Of a stretch of DNA of 64,000 nt, positions 11,495-22,538 are shown piece by piece. The DNA lies in contig NC_016461.1 of assembly GCF_000226115.1 (NCBI RefSeq), positions 310,001 to 374,000 of the forward strand. The letters are read 5' to 3'. A model generated the notes under the pieces. It was given only the letters and a program-made list of their open reading frames with translations, had not been told where the DNA came from and did not search any database. A program made the position numbers and the translations under genes. Within the stretch, counting starts at the first letter, position 1. Each line of letters begins with the position of its first letter. The DNA is from Thermothielavioides terrestris NRRL 8126 (Eukaryota > Ascomycota > Sordariomycetes > Sordariales > Chaetomiaceae).

Positions 11495-13173
11495 ATATTA
11501 GCTATAGTCGCTTTACTTAGTAGTAGTAGAGAGGGATATTGTCCTAGAGAAGACGACAACTAGGACTATAATATATATTATCCCTTGTTAGGCCTATCTC
11601 AGCCCTAGGCTAGAAGCTGATAGTATCTTAGATAGAACTATAATAATCGTAATAACTCCTCTTACTACGCTATTAGTAGCTATATTAGATTGGAGTAATA
11701 GACTACCTAGACATAGGGGACCCAGTTTTTCTATTTTTCTATTTGTTTCAGAGCGTTGCATTCGTTGCCAGAGGGTCTGGCCCTCTAATCACATGTATTT
11801 AAGTGGGCTAAGCCCATCTTCTTCATCATTAAGCAAGACATCAAGGAGTTGTCAATATACGTTCGTTGACACTACGTTGGTGGTCCTCCTTCTTCCAGGA
11901 AGGCTGTTGAACCTCTCCTTCTATTGCTCTACCTCTATCTAGACGATAGGCATCCGAGCTATTAAGCTCTGACCGCATTCTTATTGTCCTTTCTTGTGTT
12001 TCCGCTATATCCTACTAGACGTACCTAAGCTACGTGTCTTCCTCTCGGAAGACAGCCTTCCCACCACTCGATACGTACTATCTTCATCCGTCCAGAGGGA
12101 CACTACATTCCTTTAGGAGCTATCTCATACGCCTGGTCCTGGGTGTGGTAGGGTAGGTTGGTGTAGAGGTTTTGCAATACTTCAATATTGTCGAAGGCGA
12201 CTTAGACAACGAGGATAACACCTTTCCTAAAGAGGAGGGGGACTTCTATCTAAACTATATTGAGTAGCTTATATATAGTAACTTCGTCAAATGTATCTAG
12301 GGCTATAGAGAGAGCTATATAGAATATACCAAGTTGTATACTAAGTGCTATTAGGATCTAGTACTCTAGGCGACTAACGCCTCCCTATATATAGGCTTAA
12401 AACGCCTAGTTAAATTCTATACTAATAACGAAGCTATTGTAGAGCCTGCTTAGAAGAAGACCGAGACTAAGCTAGCCTACTATACTATCTTAAAGGCACT
12501 ATTCGTCGCCTTTATATATAGTTTCTATAATACGATTAGTATAGCTCTAATATACTAATCTCTAGTATATTCGGCTTTCGCCTCCGACACGCCTCTAGCT
12601 ACCCCCTCTATATCTTCGACTCTAGGCCGCTATAGAGCCCTAGTTCTATACTAGGCTCCTTAGGATAGCCTCGCCTTATAGCAAAATAGCTGCCTAGTCG
12701 AGTATATTGTATAGTACCTCGAATCCTCCTATAGGGAGAACCGTCGTATTATAGACGCTATCTATATAATAGCATAGTCTTAAGCTACTATCCTTAAGAT
12801 GAACTCACGTTTAGCGGAGTATATAATTACGTTTACTACCCTCTCGCCTATATATACTCCTTAGGGGTCCCGCCCCCGCTACTCACCCTATATATATATA
12901 TCCCCCTTCGACCTATACTATAGACGACGCCTATCCTCCCCTATAGAGGACGTCTTATATACCTATTAAGCGTATATACCGCCCTCGCCCTGTACCCCTT
13001 GTACACCTATTCTGCCCCTACATATACCTACTCCGCCTATATACCTATTTAAGGATAAGGAGGAGGACCTACTAAATATAGGACCTACTATAGAGCTAGA
13101 GTAGGTAGCGCCGCTTATATATCTTATTGTCCTCTTATATATAGCTATGTTCTATCTAGTTTTAGGAGGATAA
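11495..13173 (+). pseudogene. Antisense accessory ORF of chromovirus A (interrupted)
   Basis: A plus-strand frame opposite to gag-pol runs from about 11495 (ATA where copy B has ATG) to TAA 13171-13173, with nearly all internal stops being TAG or TAA at Gln positions. A 494-bp insertion (11691-12184) interrupts it after the segment ending AISSYI, and the frame resumes at VEGDLDNEDN. The protein would be about 390 residues: an N-terminal Gln/Asn/Arg-rich part, a helical centre (NYIEQL, EYTKLYTKCYQDLVLQAT) and a Pro/Tyr-rich C-terminal part. I recognise no domain. Copy B (23365-24536) keeps the same frame with conservative differences, which argues that it once encoded protein. Confidence 0.6.
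11691..12184. mobile_element. Probable solo LTR inserted in chromovirus A
   Basis: This 494-bp stretch is absent from copy B at the same position. Its ends are TGGAGTA and TACTTCA, an imperfect inverted pair starting TG and ending CA. The flanks carry ATATT at 11682-11686 and 12185-12189, but four extra bases (AGAT) separate the left copy from the TG, so the duplication is imperfect. CA and TG are abundant, so this piece was not hit by RIP as the host element was. It contains a TATTTAAG box near 11800 and no ORF. A solo LTR is the simplest reading; a non-autonomous element is possible. Confidence 0.6.
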
Positions 13174-14176
13174 CTGGACTTAGGTATATTGTAGTTTCCC
13201 TATACCTAGGTAGTTGTATTTTAAGTTGTTAGTCTTTGTAGGGTAGTCTATATACAAATATAACGTTTCCCTTTCCTCCTCTAGTTTAACACTGGCCTAT
13301 CGTTGTAATATACGTCTCCCTATTTCTATTTAAACTCGTTAAACATAGTAATATCTAAGAAGTTCTCTAGGGGCTTCTACATTGGTTTATTATAACCCGT
13401 CTATTTAACGTATACATTATAGTTGTTCCACCTCCCTCTAGCGTTCTAAGCTTTAAGGATCGCCTTTACCCTATACTCCTACTAGGGAACACCCTCCTCT
13501 AATGTAACCTATACAGGGTCTAGCTGCTTATCTGTGACTTTCTGCGATAGGAGTGGGTTAGAGGCCACTCGCTCAACTAGGTCGATGTAAAAGGTTAGAT
13601 ATAGACTGCTTAGTACGTTGAGTATTACTATTAGGGGAGAAGGGACTATAACCACCTTATATTTAGCATTTAGCTAGTTGAGTTTCTTACTAAGGCGGTT
13701 TGTCTTTATATTATATAGGGAGAGCTATACCTTATCTCCTACCTTAAACTACTTAGCTAGGTGGTAGGAACGATTTATATTCGTCTACTACTATTACTAT
13801 ATATATGTAATAGCTACTTAGGTCTACTCTATCCCTTCCTTTAGATAGCGGAGGAACCTAGCTATATAGCCTTCTAGAGACGCTATAGGCGCTATTAGGA
13901 TTATAATAAGTTGTATAGGACTTATATCAAATCTATAGAGAAGGTAGTTTAGGTTTACCCCAGTTATAGACAAGTCTCTATTATTAAGTATAAACTAGTA
14001 GGCTAGGAGATATTTAGGCTAGTTGTACTATATAAAGGATACGAAGATCTAGAGGATTACCTATACCTCTTAGTTGACCTATTCTGTCCCTCTATCTATC
14101 TAGGGATAGTAAGAAGTTGATAGGAGCTGCTCTACCCCTACTGCCTTATATAGCGTAGTCTAGAACCTATTTAACT

Positions 14177-14450
14177 TGTTATACGCAGTTGTAGGTCACC
14201 TGTGGCCACCTGTGGCCAACTGTGCAAGTGTGGGCCCACTAGGCCCACTGGGCCCACTAGGCCCCGCAACAGTGCACAAGCCACCTACGCATAGGCCACC
14301 ACACTCCTGTATTTAGGTAGGCACTTGCCCACATCTTACGCTCTTGCAAAATATATCGATCTTACACTCCTCTAAAGTTCCGACTTAGTTTAAGTGCTCC
14401 GCTACCTTGGCTAACGAGGTTGGGTAGCAACCCACCTTGTTCGTGTAACA
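14177..14450 (+). repeat. TRIM left LTR
   Basis: 274 bp, TGTTATACG to CGTGTAACA, closely matching 15081-15357. It contains repeated TGTGGCC units and GGGCCCACT/AGGCCCACT blocks (14230-14265). Confidence 0.9.
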
Positions 14451-14452
14451 AG

Positions 14453-14478
14453 TGGTGCCCACTACTAGACTCGAACCT
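14453..14478 (+). other. TRIM primer-binding site with tRNA-like extension
   Basis: Two bases inside the left LTR, TGG (the complement of CCA) begins a run that looks like the reverse complement of a tRNA 3' half: an acceptor strand, then GACTCGAACC, the complement of a T-arm GGTTCGAGTC. The similarity extends past the usual 18-nt PBS, and a hairpin CTCC...GGAG 30 nt further could be an anticodon arm. The tRNA identity cannot be fixed by eye. Confidence 0.6.
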
Positions 14479-14689
14479 ATACGATGAACTATAAGACTCC
14501 TTTGTAAGGGAGCTAGTGTTTATCAACAGCGTGCCCGAGCAGTACCGCGTCATATAGCTTAGGCAACTATATATGGGCGTAGGTGCCCCGAGTGCCCTAC
14601 TAGGAAGCACTTATGGTTTTACTTACTTAGGTGGTCTCTAAGTATTGCGAAGCCCTCGAGCTCCTGAGACCTAACCTAGAGGTCGGTAT

Positions 14690-14890
14690 CTAGGGTAACA
14701 ACGTTAATTACGACCTTTAACACTTCGTCGCCCCGGCTCAGCTCCTAAAGACCAACCGTCAATTGCGACTACTTTTTTAAAGACCTCGTCGCCCTAGCCC
14801 AGCTCCTATCCTTCCGACCGTTAATCGCGACCACTTTTTCTAAGACCTCGTCGCCCCAGCCCGGCTCCTATCCTTCCGACCGCTCCAACC
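14690..14890 (+). repeat. 61-62 bp tandem repeat inside the TRIM
   Basis: Three units begin TCGTCGCCC at 14725, 14786 and 14848 (spacing 61 and 62 bp), each followed by CAGCTCCTA or CGGCTCCTA, a CCGTTAATCGCGAC-like block and a T-run. A partial unit precedes the first. No coding frame. Confidence 0.75.
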
Positions 14891-15070
14891 TCCGATCGAT
14901 CGCTCTATTCAGTCGCCCTGGCCAGTCGCCCCGATCAAAGAACTCGACCAGCTAGTCGCCCCGATCAAGGAACCCGACAGGTGGATTGAATGGATTGAAT
15001 GGATTGGATAGTTGAGGTGCAAGATACAATGGACTTGCAAGCTGAGGACAGCTTTTCTGTTTGTTCGTAG

Positions 15071-15080
15071 GGGGGGCAAT
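15071..15080 (+). other. TRIM polypurine tract
   Basis: GTAGGGGGGGCAAT (15068-15080) directly precedes the right LTR, the expected place and composition for the plus-strand primer. Confidence 0.7.
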
Positions 15081-15357
15081 TGTTATACACAGTTGTGGGT
15101 CACCTGTGGCCACCTGTGGCCAACTGTGCAAGTGTGGGCCCACTGGGCCCACTGGGCCCACTAGGCCCCGCAACAGTGCACAGGCCACCTACGCACAGGC
15201 TACTACACTCCTGTATTTAGGTGGGCACTTGCCCGCATCTTACGCTCTTGCAAAATAAAATATATCGATCTTGCACTCCTCCAAAGTTCCTGCTTGGTTT
15301 GAGTGCTCCGCTGCCTTGACTGACGAGGTCGAGTAGCACCCACTTGTTCGTGTAACA
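15081..15357 (+). repeat. TRIM right LTR
   Basis: 277 bp, TGTTATACACAG to GTGTAACA. It differs from the left copy by scattered substitutions and small indels. TSD TAACT follows. Confidence 0.9.
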
Positions 15358-18300
15358 TAACTAGTCTAACCTATAGTCGGTTATAATTTGAGTTAGGAAC
15401 CTATAGAAGCGCTACTATACATTATAGAACTAGAGGGTATATTCTTCTACTTCTATCGAGTATATTGCTTTAAGCTATATATATTTAGAGAGGTGGTCAG
15501 TAATTACTATAAGGTAGCTAGGCGCCCCTTTGTCTCTTATAGGAAGATTAGTTATAAAGTCAATAGAGATCTGCTTCTAAAAGCGATTAGGGATAGGCAA
15601 AGGTTGTAAAAGCCCTTGACGTAGCTACTAAGAGATCTTGCTCTAGCGGCACTGATTACAATTCCTAATGAACCGTTTTACATTGGACGATATAAGGTCC
15701 TAGTAGTAATCTCTCTAAAGTATTCTTAATAGCTTATTACACTTTAGGTATCCTAATATAGTTGAGTTATAGATCTACTAGATAATTATAGTAGTTAGAG
15801 GCTCCTATATAGGGAGCTAGAGACAACTATAGAACTAGAATATGCTTTATATATTAAGGGAATAGTCTATAATCTAGGTCTATACTATATTTACCTCCTT
15901 TAGAAACTTCTAAGCTCTATCGTAAATGGCCTAAAGCTAGTAAACGTAGTGCTTATCCCTAATAATACCCTCGTCCTATAGGGCTATAAGCTACTTATCC
16001 TCGAAGAGCGTCTCCCTAGTAAGCAACCTAGCCTTCTCCTATACACTAGTCTAGTATACCTTAATTAGAGGGAGTAGCTAAGCAATATACTAGCTATCTT
16101 TAGGCTTATTCTATTTATATCGAGAGAGCGTATTAGGACAAGAGGCTTAGAATCCTAGTTAGTACTTTAGCTCGAAGTTAAATAGGGAGAGCGTCTCTAC
16201 CTATTAGGCTTATCGTTTACTAATTAGATATAGCTAGGTAAAGTACTCGAGGTTCTTATAGTCGGTTAAGATAATAAAGGGGGCTACTATACTCTAGAGC
16301 TCCGTTAACCAAGCCTTAAAGCAAGAGATAATAGCTAGCAGCTCCTTATTATAGATAGTATAGTTACGTTCAATAGGGCTTAGTTTTATAGAGTAGTAGG
16401 CTATAGGGTAGAGAACCCTATCCTCTCCCTACTAAGACAAGTACCTACTAAGCGCTATACTAGAATAGTCTACTTCTATAACCGTCTCCCTCTGAAGATC
16501 CTACTAGGCAAGGATCGGCTCTAATATAAACGTAGCCTTAAGTATATCGAAGGCTTTCTATTCCTCTTTACCTTAGTGGAATAGGATATTCTTATAGGTA
16601 AGACGTATTAATAGGGCTACCTTTTTAGAGAAGTTGGAGATAAAGTCGCAATAGAAATTAGTGAATCCTAGGAAGCTCTATACTCTTTAGACCTTATAAG
16701 GTACCTCCTACTTATAGATAGCGTTGATCTTCTTAGGGTTAGGGCAGATATAGACCTCTACCTTTACAATATACTCTAGATATTTAACTTCCTTTACTAT
16801 AAATATATATTTCTTAAGGTCTAGGTTAAAGCCTATATCCCTTAGTCTTCGAAGGACCTTATATACCTTCCTTATATAGTCCTTTTAGCTCCTACTCAAG
16901 TATACTAGGACATTGTTAAGATATATTGTTATATAGTCTCCTAACATTGGACTAAGAGTATTATTAATATATCTCTAGAATATTATAGAAGTACCTATAA
17001 GCCTAAAGGGATAGACTAGCTACTTAAATAATCTAAACCTTATATAAAACGTTATAAGGTACTTATCCCCTTTAGCTATCTAGATATAATAGAATATAGC
17101 TCTAACGTCTAGCTTTATAAGCTATTTAGCCTTAGCTAGAGACTAAAGAGTCTCCTTAATTAGAGGAAGTAGGTATTAGTCTTGCTTAGTAATCTTATTT
17201 AAGGCTTAATAGTCTATATAGAACCTCTATCCTCCTTTTAGCTTCTTTATAAAGAGGACTAGGGCAGCTACTAATAAGGAGCTTACCTAGATCTATCTCT
17301 TATCTAATAGATCTATAACCTACTTCTAAATCTCTAAGAGGTAGTTCCTTGATATATTGTATAAAGGTCCCTATAGGAGTTTAGGAGGTTTTCTATCTAG
17401 ACCTGTCTTAAGACGGATCTAATAGTTGGCCTCTCCCTAATAAAGTAGTAGACTATTCGCTTTCTCCTTGTCGAAGAGGTTAGCGAAGTTATATAGCTCC
17501 TCTAGTAAGGCGACCTTTAGGTCTAGGTTGGCGTTGGGCTAGGAGACGGCTACTCCTAGTATAGTAGTCATCTTGTAAATACTAATAATAAGGAATATAT
17601 CTTATACCCCTTTAGACTTCTTCCTTTATACTCTATAGGCTAAGCCTATAAACATTGCACCTATAACTAGGGTAGTATTAGTTTCCTTCCACTATAAGGA
17701 GCACTTATATACCTATAAGCCGCTTTACGAATTAATAGTAAAGACCCTATTAGCTAGGTCTAGTACAATTCTATAGTAGTTTATCTAGGGGAGCCCTAAT
17801 ATAATGTTGTAGGCTAGCTCTAAGACTATATAGAATATAGTAATACTAATCTACCTATTGATATCTATTGTAATATAGGCGATATATATAATTTTCTTTG
17901 TAATTTATACCCCTTTAACTATAATACCTAGGGTATAAAGAGTTAGTAAGCTTATCTATTTAATCTCTAACCGCTAATATACTCTTTCGCTAATAGCTTT
18001 ATAGCTTTAGTACCTAGTATCTACTTATATATTTATAAAACTAGAGGAGTTTAGGAAAATAGAGATAAGAAAGAGAGGCTTGTCTATTCTCTCTCTAATC
18101 TCTATAAACTTGTTCTACTAATAGCTAGGTCCTTTTAGCCCCTATACAAGACTTTGTATAGGGGCTACTCTTTTCCCTCCTCCTCCTTAGAGGGAGAGTC
18201 CTCCTCTACCTATTCCTTAGCCTCTAGCTTATTGATATTGACCTAAGGAGCTAGTCTCTTAGCTAAGGCAAAGGGATAAGTAGCTACGAAGTGGCCCTAG

Positions 18301-19392
18301 CGCCTATAATAGATATAGGTTTTAGCCTATTAGTATACTATATATACTTTGTTGTTTACCTACTTTGCTTATAGTATATTTATACTTTGTTTTCCTCTAT
18401 TCTACTACTACTTTCTTCTATAACCCCTGTTAGCTCCCCTCTAGGCTAGAGTAGTATAAGTTATATTAATCCTAGTTATTAGTATATCTTTATCTATATC
18501 CTTCTCTATATCTACGTTAGGCCTAGGTCGCTTTCTCTAGGACTACTAGTATCGTTCCTCTAGGTAGAGGGCCTTTAGGTTGATAGCAATCTTATAGTAC
18601 TTTACAATAGCTATAGTATAGTCGTTCTATAGGACCCCCTATCCTACTACAATATACTTCAACTTTAGGGAAAAGTATCGTTGTAGTCTAATAAGTTGTA
18701 CCTTATTGCTTTAATTAAGTCTTCTAGCCTTCAATAGCTTTACCTTAAAGTAAATAATAAAGGAGGAGAACAGCTTGTTATCTCCTTAGTAGAGTATATC
18801 TAGCTCTATTAAGGCTATAATCTATTTATAAAGGTCTATATAGACTATTGTAAGATACTTGAGAAACGTTCCTAGGTCGTAGTTGCATCTAGGTCCTCTT
18901 AACTTATAGAAGGCTACGACCTTAGCCTAGACCCCCTAGCTAAGGTTTCCTTAAATGAATATCTACTAGTTATAGGGACCCCTAATAAAGTCCTAGTCTA
19001 CTACTAGGACGTATACTATTATAGCCTTCTAGATAGTAAAGAGCTCCTTTTTACTATTGAAGGGTTGTCCTATAGGGAGGCGCTTTCGCTATATCTAAGG
19101 AGCTATTAGGGCTATAGCGTTAGTTATTAAAGCTAGGACGTTAGCTACTATAGGGGCGTTTATAGTCTGAGCTATAGTAATCTAAGCTATATAAAGTTCC
19201 TTAATAGTTGTGTTCTAATGTATAATCGTCTTTTATAGAAGCTAGAAGTGTTTATAGACCTAATCTAGGTCTAGGACCTATAGGATACCTAGGTTGTTTA
19301 TAATAGCGTCTAGTCCACTTAGTGCTAATGTTGAAACGCCTAGTGTACTGCTCTCGTCTATATTTAAAAGTAATAGCTACTCTATCTACGTA

Positions 19393-19404
19393 AAGGTAGT
19401 TGAA
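19393..19404 (-). other. Self-priming PBS of chromovirus A
   Basis: On the minus strand the 12 bases next to the 5' LTR are TTCAACTACCTT. Their exact complement, AAGGTAGTTGAA, lies inside the same LTR (plus-strand 19455-19466). This is the arrangement known for Tf1/sushi elements, whose mRNA 5' end folds back to prime cDNA synthesis. Confidence 0.8.
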
Positions 19405-19405
19405 C

Positions 19406-19665
19406 TATAATATACTAGCCTTATAGCGTCTATAGATAAGCGTACAATGTTCTATTCAACTACCTTAAGGAGAGAAAAGGAGAAGTATAGGTTATAGTCC
19501 TTGTGTGTAGAGTTTTTAGGGGCTTGTACGTAGGGAGCTTAGGCCGATGTTATTCTAGGCGCGAGGCGGGCCCGCCACAGGTCCGCTATAGGTCCGTTAT
19601 AGGACTGCTATAGATCCTGGGCGTAGCCTCATATACCTAGCCTAGGTATAGCCTAGTCTATAACA
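19406..19665 (-). repeat. Chromovirus A LTR (5' in element sense)
   Basis: 260 bp, ends TATAACA followed by TSD ATGTA (19666-19670). The TG start is RIP-changed to TA. Contains the self-priming target at 19455-19466. Confidence 0.92.
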
Positions 19666-19673
19666 ATGTAGGC

Positions 19674-20990
19674 TTATTCCTAAGAACATTGTCCTCGAGG
19701 TGGCTTGGAACTTTCCTAAGCTAACTAAGTATATATAGAACCTACTAAAGTTTAAGATATATAACAATCTACAATAATAATAGTATACGAAGATTAATAT
19801 ACCTATAGGTGGTCTACAATATCTGCTTATAGAAGAATTCTTATAGACTTTCTAAGTTTCAATATATCAACTAGGAGTATATAACTAACCTTTAATCTCT
19901 ACTAATGTAGATTATAGGCATCGATCCTAACAACAGCGAGTATAAACATCATAATAAAGGTTAGGGCCTATATACAAACTGCATTATATTGTAGGACAAC
20001 ACTGGAAATAGCTACTACGTTAGCTACTACTATAACTTAAATAGCACTAGGTATATTTATTTTAAGGGAAATAGTAAGTATAGCCCTCCTAATATATTAG
20101 CAATATACTTCGTAGCTAATATATATATAACAGAGTCGGAGACTCCTTATAAACGCTATATTATAAAGGATCCAACTCTCTCCCTTCCTCCCCCCTCCCT
20201 CTTAGCTAATACCCTAGCTATAGACCTCTAAACCTAAGGTATATACTTCTAAGACTTATACTCCCAACGTATATATTTGTAAACATTATAATAGGTCTAT
20301 AAAACGTAAGTTAGAGATCAAAGTAGTTATCCCCTCTAAGTATTCACGTACTATAATAGATATATTATTTTCGCGCCATGCTATAGACACGTTATCTACC
20401 GTTAGCTCCTAGCAGTGTATCGACCTTACTGTACTTTTATAGCTCGCTCCCTATACGATAGTAGCTCCTACGATATACCCTGTTCTAAGAAATAAGTTTA
20501 TATCTTCTATCTATAATGGTTGTTATAGAGCTAGAGAGGAGGCTATACGCCTATTAAATAACAACCTTACTATATCCACCTATTATAGCTCGCGTTATCT
20601 AAGAGAAAATCAATGCTATACTATATATAGCGAACTTATAAGCTTCGTTAAATGCGTTAACCGCTATATCGAGCTTATTCGTAAGCTCTTTCTACACCTA
20701 TCTACTAAAGAAGAGCAGACCTTTATAGAGGCTTTTAGAAATATAGCTAATCTACTTGATATATCTATAGCAGATAAACTATAGAGGAAGGAGATATGAT
20801 TAGCGAACGTGAGTTATAACAAATCTGCTTGATAGGTCTATAAAGGATATACTATAGAGGAGAGAAATATATTTACTAGCTATAGGTGCAAAGCATTAGT
20901 TAGTATATAGCACACCTCGACTATAACAATCTGCAATGGCGTTTAACAAATATATTATAATATTAGTACCTCTAGGTATACAATGTTTAT
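19674..20990 (+). pseudogene. Helitron plus-strand ORF remnant, main part
   Basis: Right of chromovirus A the plus strand is open in long stretches: 19674-19900, about 19910-20290 (contains GIDPNNSEYKHHNKG) and 20362-20805 (contains APTIYPVLRNKFISSIYNGC and FVKCVNRYIELIRK). Stops are few and mostly TAG. The stretches are not in a single frame, so introns or frameshifts separate them. The region lies between the RepHel stop (about 20990, minus strand) and the Helitron 3' end, so it is convergent with RepHel. I recognise no family; it may be a captured host gene or a Helitron accessory gene. Confidence 0.45.
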
Positions 20991-22278
20991 AAGCTTCCTA
21001 CCCTACCCCCTTAAATTTAATAAGTATATACAAACATTATAAATATCTATAACTCGAGATATAGCTATATAAAACTAGCTATAAAAAATATAGGCTTTTA
21101 AGAATCGACATTAATATAAGCAAAAGATTGCCTCTAAGACTTATTAATAGTTATTGCGAAGCAGAGGCGAACTAGAAACTGCCTACGAACAATAATATAA
21201 GGAAAGTCCTCCTCTAAAGAATTTAACTTGATCTTAGGAATCAACTGCAATGCCTAGTAAAGTCACCTATTAAGATTCGCCCTTTAATAATAGACAAAGC
21301 AAGCCGAGTTACAACTAGCTAAGTCCTATTGCAAAGCCTATTGCTAGGGTCAAGGTTTCGAAGTAAAAGAATACGAGCTCTAACCTTTAAGGTTAGGATA
21401 GTAGATAGAATAGAAGCAAAGTCTAAGGAAAATAAAAATTTAGGAGATAATATAGGAGCGTCAAGATTCTCGCTATTAGGAGGGTTTTCTACCTCGTTGA
21501 TAGAGAGATACTGAGTTTCCTAACCTAGAACTAAAGAAGTAATAGCTACGTTAATAGAACTTATAGTTGTATTACAGAGGTAAAGAATCGCTTAGCTTAT
21601 AAACACTATTAAGTCTATTATAGCATACTGAAGTAGATATATAACATAGACTTAATCAACTAACTACTCCTATATAGAACAGAGTATAAAAGGGGGGGAG
21701 GGGATTAATAGAGCTATAGAAGTGAGGATTATAACTTAGATCCTATAACCAACTTATAAAGTACGATTGTTAGTATTAGCTCCCTATACTCGTATATTCT
21801 TAGTTAATTTTTAGACCTATAGCTAAGGCTAAATAGGCGAGTTCTATAGATAGGCCTAAACAGTATAACACCTATCACCGTTGTAAACAATAGGTAGGAT
21901 TTATATAAAGTCCCCCCCTAATATAACTAGAACTCTATTAGATAGGCTATTATAATTACGAATGTCTTATAATATATAATTCATAGCTTCGAAGTAGTAC
22001 TAGTACTGTATTGGAACCTTGTCCTAGATAATGAGCTTAGTACGTTGTAAAACAGCTATAAGGTAAATGTTCTTCTAGACTACGTAAGTGCTAGCGTCTA
22101 TAATATTGATTAGAATCTTGAAATAGCTATAAGAAGTATAGCCATTATTGAGAAGGAGAGCTACAATGCTAGAAGAAGCAATATAAAGAACAATATACCT
22201 TTATAAATAGAAGAAAGAAGAGAATAAAAAGGTTTTACTAGTCTCGCTAGCGCCTTAGATAAAATAATAGGCTGTTTT
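20990..22278 (-). pseudogene. Helitron helicase (PIF1-like) remnant
   Basis: Reading leftward from chromovirus B (TAG read as Gln), the helicase motifs are in order: Walker A as FIQGASETSKTF (family GxGGTGKTF), motif Ia as IASSSIVALLLNNGYTSY, Walker B region as LIIQDKVPIQY (DEAPMQ-type), then VLVILGGDFIQILP, then RILLLRNLDPSNRLCN, and near 21110-21160 the C-terminal AITINKSQRQSF (TINKSQGQS). These are hallmarks of the Helitron-type PIF1 helicase, which unwinds DNA during rolling-circle transposition. Key Gly and Asp residues are changed (GG to SE, DE to DK), as RIP predicts, so the enzyme is dead. Confidence 0.9.
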
Positions 22279-22538
22279 TGTAACGTGCTGGCCTTATAGC
22301 GTCTGCAGATAAGCGTACGATGTTCTATTCAACTACCTTAAGGAGAGAAAAGGAGAAGTATAGGCTACGGTTCTTACGCGCAGAGTTTTCAGGGGCTCGC
22401 GTATAGGGGGCTCGGGTCGATGTTATTCCAAGCGCGAGGCGGGTCCGCCTTAGGCCCGTGGCGGGCCCGTTATAGGACCGCTATAGATCCTGGGCGTAGC
22501 CCTATATACCTAGTCCAGGTATAGCCCAGTCTATAATA
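22279..22538 (-). repeat. Chromovirus B LTR (3' in element sense)
   Basis: 260 bp, starts TGTAACGTGC, end CA changed to TA; followed by TACCCCCCCCC (22539-22549), the complement of the polypurine tract. Confidence 0.93.

Larger units (their letters stand above)
14177..15357 (+). mobile_element. TRIM-like miniature LTR element
   Basis: A 1,181-bp insertion in chromovirus A with LTRs of 274 and 277 bp (14177-14450, 15081-15357), both starting TGTTATAC and ending GTGTAACA. TSD TAACT occurs at 14172-14176 and 15358-15362. The 630-bp interior has no coding frame; a short frame at 14952-15188 is low-complexity. A PBS-like TGGTGCCCAC follows the left LTR and a polypurine tract (GGGGGGG) precedes the right LTR, so it reads on the plus strand, opposite to its host. 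Both LTRs lie below the ~400-bp size that RIP needs in Neurospora. CA and TG survive, so it is younger than, or invisible to, the RIP that hit its host. Terminal-repeat retrotransposons in miniature fit this structure. Confidence 0.88.
13210..19385 (-). pseudogene. Chromovirus A gag-pol remnant (split by the TRIM)
   Basis: The polyprotein reads leftward from about 19385. The Gag zinc knuckle is near 18280-18310; the RT active site near 16905-16935 reads TIYLNNVLVYLS (D to N changes expected from RIP); integrase lies between about 15500 and 13700; the chromodomain near 13330-13490 keeps VKWTGY and the downstream W-x-P-L-E-N. The 1.18-kb TRIM plus its 5-bp duplication (14177-15362) interrupts the integrase region. 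Many Gln codons are now TAG. The left end is approximate. Confidence 0.85.
10410..19665 (-). mobile_element. Chromovirus A (Ty3/Gypsy, Tf1/sushi-like), RIP-inactivated
   Basis: Identical-length 260-bp LTRs (10410-10669 and 19406-19665) and TSD ATGTA (10405-10409, 19666-19670) define the ends. Minus-strand order: self-priming PBS, Gag with a zinc knuckle (minus-strand ...RRQGHFVAT near 18290), protease, RT (YLNN for YLDD near 16900), RNase H, integrase, and a chromodomain-like segment near 13350-13470 (VYVKWTGY, PMWKPLEN). The element contains two later insertions (11691-12184 and 14177-15357). Without them it is about 7.58 kb, nearly equal to copy B (7,568 bp). It sits inside the Helitron. 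Confidence 0.92.

Noticed and set aside
14952..15258. Frames across the TRIM right LTR rich in Gly-Pro
   Set aside because: They come from the GGGCCCACT repeats of the LTR and exist on both strands; low complexity.
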